From contig QBVW01000001.1 in assembly GCA_003284215.1 (NCBI GenBank), positions 1-64,000 on the forward strand: 64,000 nt of DNA, in the 5' to 3' direction. Source of the DNA: SAR86 cluster bacterium AG-313-D11 (lineage in GTDB: Bacteria; Pseudomonadota; Gammaproteobacteria; Magnimaribacterales; D2472). Position numbers and translations under genes: made by a program. Below are positions 60,532-64,000 of the stretch, piece after piece; positions within the stretch are counted from its first letter, which is position 1, and every line of letters starts with the position of its first letter. Below the pieces are notes generated by a model. That model did no database searches and had not been told where the DNA came from. It saw only the letters and a program-made list of their open reading frames with translations.

Positions 60532-61005
60532 ATGAAAAATCTATTTATCTTTTTAACAATAGTAATTTTTATTTCTGCATGCAGCAAATCATCAAATATA
60601 GAAATAAATTTGCAACAAAGTGAATTATTTCTGGGACAGAATTTATCAAACTCTGAGGTGGTAGAAATTGAACCAGGTCTTCAGTATATGATTTTAGAAT
60701 CATCTCAAAGCGATGCATCTAGCCCAAAACTTGAAGACATAATTACTGCAGATTTTCATGGAACATTAATGGATGATTCTGTATTTTGGAGCTCTATTGA
60801 GATTGGTGAGCCTTTAACCATTCAACTTTCACAATTAATTCCTGGATGTCAAAAGGTGATCTCTCTTATGCAAGAAGGTGATTTTTGGAGAGTCTTTATT
60901 CATCCTGATCTAGCATATGGTAAAGAGGGCAGACCCACTATACCTCCTAACTCTGTTCTAATATTTGATATAAAGCTTCATGCGATTGCACAAGAAACAT
61001 TATAA
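60532..61005 (+). CDS. FKBP-type peptidyl-prolyl isomerase lipoprotein
   Basis: A 157-residue protein with a lipoprotein signal (IFLTIVIFISAC, lipobox Cys17) and an FKBP domain from about residue 50: LEDIITADFHGTL, WSSIEIGEPLTI, LIPGCQKVISLMQEGDFWRV, LAYGKEGRPTIPPNSVLIFD. It would assist folding in the periplasm. Some active-site aromatic residues differ from human FKBP12, as in other bacterial FkpA-like lipoproteins. A 20-base gap separates it from the kinase, so it may be read from the thiamine operon or have its own promoter (CATAAT at 60520-60525). Confidence 0.85.
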   Translation: MKNLFIFLTIVIFISACSKSSNIEINLQQSELFLGQNLSNSEVVEIEPGLQYMILESSQSDASSPKLEDIITADFHGTLMDDSVFWSSIEIGEPLTIQLSQLIPGCQKVISLMQEGDFWRVFIHPDLAYGKEGRPTIPPNSVLIFDIKLHAIAQETL

Positions 61006-61047
61006 AATTATGACAAAATATCATTTTTAAGTTCATAATAGATATCA

Positions 61048-61245
61048 ATGTTAATTGAAAAATTTTTTGATCATATTTCGAACTGGAAAATGGCTTGGTT
61101 TGGCCTAATTTTTTTGGGAAGTATCATTAATGCAGTCCTGCAAAAATCTAGTTTAGTTGGAGATTCGCCATATGTTTCAGTGTTTGCTTTTGGAGCAGGA
61201 GCCTTGATTGGACTTGTTGCAAAAATTAGGGGAGCTTGGTTATGA
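61048..61245 (+). CDS. Small membrane protein coupled to the desaturase
   Basis: A 65-residue protein with two hydrophobic helices (about 17-34 and 42-58). I recognise no family. Its stop TGA overlaps the desaturase ATG (ATGA), so the two are translated together and may form one complex, for example as a membrane anchor or helper. ATGACA (61010-61015) and CATAAT (61034-61039), 18 bases apart, predict a start of transcription at about 61046, making the message practically leaderless. Confidence 0.7.
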   Translation: MLIEKFFDHISNWKMAWFGLIFLGSIINAVLQKSSLVGDSPYVSVFAFGAGALIGLVAKIRGAWL

Positions 61246-62135
61246 GAGAATCACCAGAAATTGCTGCAGAGTTTTCATTTGAGAAAGAAAAAGCAATTGC
61301 TAAAAGCTTTTCACAAAGATTTCAGTGGGAAATGATTCTAATAGGTTTGGGGCAGACAGTCATTTGGCTTTCACTATGGCCGCTGGTCCTGAATGGCATT
61401 ATAGATTTATGGGTAGGATTTTTAATCGCAAGCCTATGCGCATGTTTTGCTTATTTGCCATCTCATGAAGCTCAACATGGCAATTATTCTAGAGGCAATC
61501 CTAAGCTAAGATGGCTTGATGAGTTCGTTGGTCACATAACTCTTATTACTCTTATATATCCTTATCATCTTTTGAGAGTGACCCACATGAAACATCATGC
61601 CTATACCAATGATCCAGAAAAAGATCCTGACTATCTTAATGCGCATACTAGTTCTGTGCTGAAAGTTATTAAAAATGTTTTAGATGGCTCAACAGTAAAC
61701 TATGAAAAGTATCTTAAAGTTTTTTCAGCTGACAAGGCTTTTGTAAATTCTTTTGAAAAAGCAATTCCAATCGCGCTTTTATATAGATTTATCCTCTTAG
61801 TGCTGGTTGTTATGTTTCCATTGGAAACCTTATTATTATGGTGGCTGCCCGCCAAGATAGGTACGGTTTATACAACAGTCTTTTTCTCTTACTTTCCACA
61901 CCTTGGGACTTCTACTGGAAGATATCAAAACACTCGATTCTGGACTCATTGGATGCCAAGATATTTAAATCATTCCATGCAACTTCATTTTGTGCATCAT
62001 CTTCATCCAGGCATTGGACACTATGATGAGCCCAAAGCTATCGAAGCCCTTAAACCCTTTCTTGTTGCTAGAAATGTTCCTGGTGCAGATCAGATTCCTG
62101 ATAGAGTAAGCTTAAATCCTTTAATTAGAATATAG
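61242..62135 (+). CDS. Membrane fatty acid desaturase
   Basis: A 297-residue enzyme from the ATG at 61242 (the TTG in the track adds two residues). The three histidine boxes of di-iron desaturases are present: HEAQHG, HMKHHAY and HFVHHLHP, interspersed with four membrane helices. It introduces double bonds in acyl chains or hydroxylates related lipids in the inner membrane; substrate is uncertain. Coupling to the 65-residue membrane protein is unusual. It ends 15 bases from the convergent small coiled-coil gene. Confidence 0.88.
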   Translation: MRESPEIAAEFSFEKEKAIAKSFSQRFQWEMILIGLGQTVIWLSLWPLVLNGIIDLWVGFLIASLCACFAYLPSHEAQHGNYSRGNPKLRWLDEFVGHITLITLIYPYHLLRVTHMKHHAYTNDPEKDPDYLNAHTSSVLKVIKNVLDGSTVNYEKYLKVFSADKAFVNSFEKAIPIALLYRFILLVLVVMFPLETLLLWWLPAKIGTVYTTVFFSYFPHLGTSTGRYQNTRFWTHWMPRYLNHSMQLHFVHHLHPGIGHYDEPKAIEALKPFLVARNVPGADQIPDRVSLNPLIRI

Positions 62136-62150
62136 CTTTAATTTTTATAA

Positions 62151-62315
62151 CTAAATATTTTTTATTTTTGCTTCTAACTCTGCAACTCTCTTTTCAAGTT
62201 TTTTTAATTCAGACTCTTTCACAAAACCTGACTCTTGCATAAATTTTTCTAGTGCAGGTTTAAGCATTTTTTCCATGCCCTTCATATCGCCTGCCATTTT
62301 TAGTGGGTTAAACAT
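62151..62315 (-). CDS. Small coiled-coil protein, 54 residues
   Basis: Missed by the ORF track (below 60 residues). It reads MFNPLKMAGDMKGMEKMLKP through ESELKKLEKRVAELEAKIKNI, with a heptad-type coiled coil in the last 25 residues and a Met/Lys-rich amphipathic N-terminus. AAAGGAGATC gives a near-perfect Shine-Dalgarno seven or so bases before the ATG. The layout recalls BMFP/UbiK-like or phasin-like helpers that bind lipids or membranes, but no clear homology is visible. It is divergent from doxX. Confidence 0.75.
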   Translation of the reverse strand: MFNPLKMAGDMKGMEKMLKPALEKFMQESGFVKESELKKLEKRVAELEAKIKNI

Positions 62316-62411
62316 GCTGATCTCCTTTATATTATAAATATAGGGATAGAATAAATTATTACAATTCTAAATTAGACATCAGCTACAATAAATAAAAAAA
62401 TAGGAGAGCAT

Positions 62412-62828
62412 ATGAGCATTTCAAATTATTTAGATAGTGTTGCAAAACCCTTTGAGGGATTGGCACCATGGATTTTAAGACTAGTATTAGGAGTTTCTTT
62501 TATTCTTCATGGGTTAGGAAAATTTCCTTTGCCTCCGGAAAAGATGGTTACATGGTTTGAAAGCATGGGAATAGCAGCACCTGAGGTTGTTTCTAGTCTG
62601 GTAGCTGTTGGAGAGGTTGGTGCTGGAGCAGCAGTGATCATAGGTGGTTTTCTTGGTGGAGCGGGACATCTTATTACTAGACTGGGTGGCGGTGCAGTGT
62701 TGGTGATAATGATTGGAGCATTCTATTTAGCTCATGCTGATTGGTTCATCACACAAAAATTGTTTATGAGTGAGCAGATCTTTTTAATTGCACTAGGGCT
62801 ATATTTTGCAATTAAAGGAAATAATTAA
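62412..62828 (+). CDS. DoxX-family membrane protein
   Basis: A 138-residue protein of the DoxX/SURF4 superfamily with four hydrophobic segments, including ILRLVLGVSFILHGLGKFP and VGEVGAGAAVIIGGFLGG. DoxX proteins are linked to thiosulfate oxidation, catechol degradation or redox control, depending on context, and the precise role here is not evident. A good AGGAG precedes the ATG. The gene stands alone, between the small coiled-coil gene and the Fur-controlled receptor. Confidence 0.85.
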   Translation: MSISNYLDSVAKPFEGLAPWILRLVLGVSFILHGLGKFPLPPEKMVTWFESMGIAAPEVVSSLVAVGEVGAGAAVIIGGFLGGAGHLITRLGGGAVLVIMIGAFYLAHADWFITQKLFMSEQIFLIALGLYFAIKGNN

Positions 62829-62859
62829 AAAAAAATTCTAAAAGCTTGTAAATCTAAAT

Positions 62860-62884
62860 GAGAATGATTATCATTACCATTCTC
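62860..62884 (+). promoter_or_regulatory. Fur box
   Basis: GAGAATGATTATCATTACC (62860-62878) matches 16 of 19 bases of the Fur consensus GATAATGATAATCATTATC, and the wider region is the inverted repeat GAGAATG-N11-CATTCTC. It lies 45-70 bases before the TonB receptor ATG, where bound Fur would block transcription when iron is plentiful. Confidence 0.85.
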
Positions 62885-62928
62885 AATTAGACCAATTGTC
62901 TTCTTGAGCATATTTCAAGGAGATAATA

Positions 62929-64000
62929 ATGGAAAATTGGCCAAATATTCATACAAAAATTAATTTTGTAATTATGGGGTTGTTAACAATCCTTTTCTTT
63001 GTTCCAGCCTTTGCTGATGAAGAAGAAGTCATAGAATCAGTAACAATCATCGGGTCCGCAGAAGATCAAAGAAAACTAGCGGGATCTGGACAAATTATCT
63101 CAAATGATGACTTATTAAAGGCCATGGATACTGATATCCAAAAAATTCTGACGGCAGTTCCCGGTGTATACATGAGAACTGAAGAGGGTTATGGACTTAG
63201 GCCAAATATATCCATTCGAGGTACTGCTATTGAAAGATCTGCAAAAGTTGCCGTTATGGAAGACGGTGTTCTTGTTGCTCCTTCTCCATATACTTCATCT
63301 TCAGCATATTATTTTCCGACAACAGGTAGAATACATTCAGTTGAAGTACTAAAAGGACCTGCAGCTGTTTCTCAAGGACCTCAAACCATTGGAGGAGCAA
63401 TCAACTTAATCAGCACGCCTATCCCGAGCACGAATTCAGGAAAATTTGTTCAAGAACTCGGTGAAAATGGAATGATGCGGACTCATGCTTATTTTGGAGG
63501 AACCAGTGGTAATTTTGGAGCTCTGGTAGAAGTACATGAGCATGAAAGTGATGGTTTTGACTCTATAGCCAATGTTGGTGGCGATACTGGTTTTGATAAA
63601 TCTGACTTTATGGTCAAAGCTAGATACGAAAGCGGCGCTCATTCGTTAACCTTCAAAATGGTTGATCTTGATGAAACTTCTAATCAATCCTACGTTGGTC
63701 TATCACAAGCAAGCTTTAATGCAAATCCAAGAGTCAGGTATGGAGCAACTGCCTACGATAAAATGATGAACGATGGTGAGCAGACTTCATTAACTTATGT
63801 AGGTAATTTTGAAAATTTTAATGTTCAATTTACTTCATGGCAGAATGACTATCACAGAGATTGGTTTAAAGTTAGCGACTTCAATAATGATAAAGAGCAT
63901 GGAGAGCAGGACGATATTAATGAATTAATTAGTGATGCTAATAATGGTAGCGCAAATGCTCAAGCCATTCTTGACGGTCAGCTCCCAGTAGAAATTGAGT
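62929..64000 (+). CDS. TonB-dependent receptor, ferric-chelate (FecA-like), 3' end outside window
   Basis: The frame is open from the ATG at 62929 to the window end, 357 codons; it was absent from the track because it has no stop. It has a signal peptide ending near PAFADEEE, a TonB-box-like ESVTIIG, and a plug with PGVYMRTEEGYGLRPNISIR and VEVLKGPAAVSQGPQTIGGA, followed by the first barrel strands. The plug wording (RPNISIRG, GPQTIGGAIN) resembles FecA-type iron receptors. AAGGAGATAAT precedes the ATG, and the Fur box above supports iron-regulated uptake of a ferric chelate. Confidence 0.88.
   Translation, partial: MENWPNIHTKINFVIMGLLTILFFVPAFADEEEVIESVTIIGSAEDQRKLAGSGQIISNDDLLKAMDTDIQKILTAVPGVYMRTEEGYGLRPNISIRGTAIERSAKVAVMEDGVLVAPSPYTSSSAYYFPTTGRIHSVEVLKGPAAVSQGPQTIGGAINLISTPIPSTNSGKFVQELGENGMMRTHAYFGGTSGNFGALVEVHEHESDGFDSIANVGGDTGFDKSDFMVKARYESGAHSLTFKMVDLDETSNQSYVGLSQASFNANPRVRYGATAYDKMMNDGEQTSLTYVGNFENFNVQFTSWQNDYHRDWFKVSDFNNDKEHGEQDDINELISDANNGSANAQAILDGQLPVEIE

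Overview
The window looks like chromosome of a streamlined, AT-rich (by eye about one third G+C) marine gammaproteobacterium, most likely the SAR86 clade or a close relative. Gammaproteobacterial gene order is kept in many blocks: rsgA/orn, ubiE-ubiJ-ubiB-tatABC, miaB-ybeZ-ybeY-ybeX-lnt, ilvA/rpiA, ygfA-6S RNA-zapA-zapB-like then pepP-ubiH, priA/rpmE, nnr-tsaE-amiB, dksA-pcnB, and erpA/anmK/M23/tyrS. Genes are packed tightly, thirteen convergent pairs meet with overlaps or gaps of at most 34 bases, and there are no rRNA genes, insertion sequences, CRISPR arrays, integrases or recognisable transcription factors. The SAR86 assignment is inference from gene content and composition; a marker-gene tree would settle it.

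Layout. 1-6 kb: tail of an acyl-CoA dehydrogenase, a LOG-family nucleosidase, then a leftward ubiquinone/Tat operon below rsgA, with orn divergent. 6-16 kb: a Tat-exported PhoD-like phosphoesterase, DUF1820, the miaB-to-lnt cluster, an L,D-transpeptidase and a FadB-like beta-oxidation protein. 15.9-16.3 kb: the only gap above 300 bases, holding a promoter-like sequence, a possible pseudoknot, a UUCG-loop terminator and a 29-codon ORF before a secreted glutathione peroxidase. 16.8-29 kb: rpiA, ilvA, epoxide hydrolase, ygfA with 6S RNA, zapA, pepP, ubiH, maf, SDRs, ribosomal proteins L28 and L31, sixA, dut and priA. 29-37 kb: a leftward six-gene run ending in nnr-tsaE-amiB-SDR, then a NUDT19-like Nudix/LACTB2-like pair. 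37-49 kb: acs, deoxynucleoside kinase, pcnB, dksA, a PfkB kinase, hemL, hemJ, erpA, anmK, an M23 peptidase, FAH-family protein and tyrS. 49-54 kb: a membrane protein, an APS-kinase-like/nucleotidyltransferase pair, tRNA-Ile(GAT), a purple-acid-phosphatase-like enzyme and an MFS carrier. 54-64 kb: an M16 protease, a TPP-riboswitch-controlled thiamine uptake and salvage operon, an FKBP lipoprotein, a fatty acid desaturase with a small membrane partner, DoxX, and a Fur-box-controlled TonB receptor cut by the window end.

The genes together describe an aerobic heterotroph with ubiquinone respiration, acetate and fatty-acid use, peptidoglycan remodelling and recycling (Ldt, AmiB, M23, AnmK), phosphoester scavenging (PhoD-like and PAP-like enzymes), and import of thiamine and an iron complex through TonB receptors. 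Visible control is mostly at the RNA level or through Fur: a TPP riboswitch, 6S RNA, and the undescribed structured leader or small RNA at 16.09-16.17 kb, which I consider the best candidate for something new.
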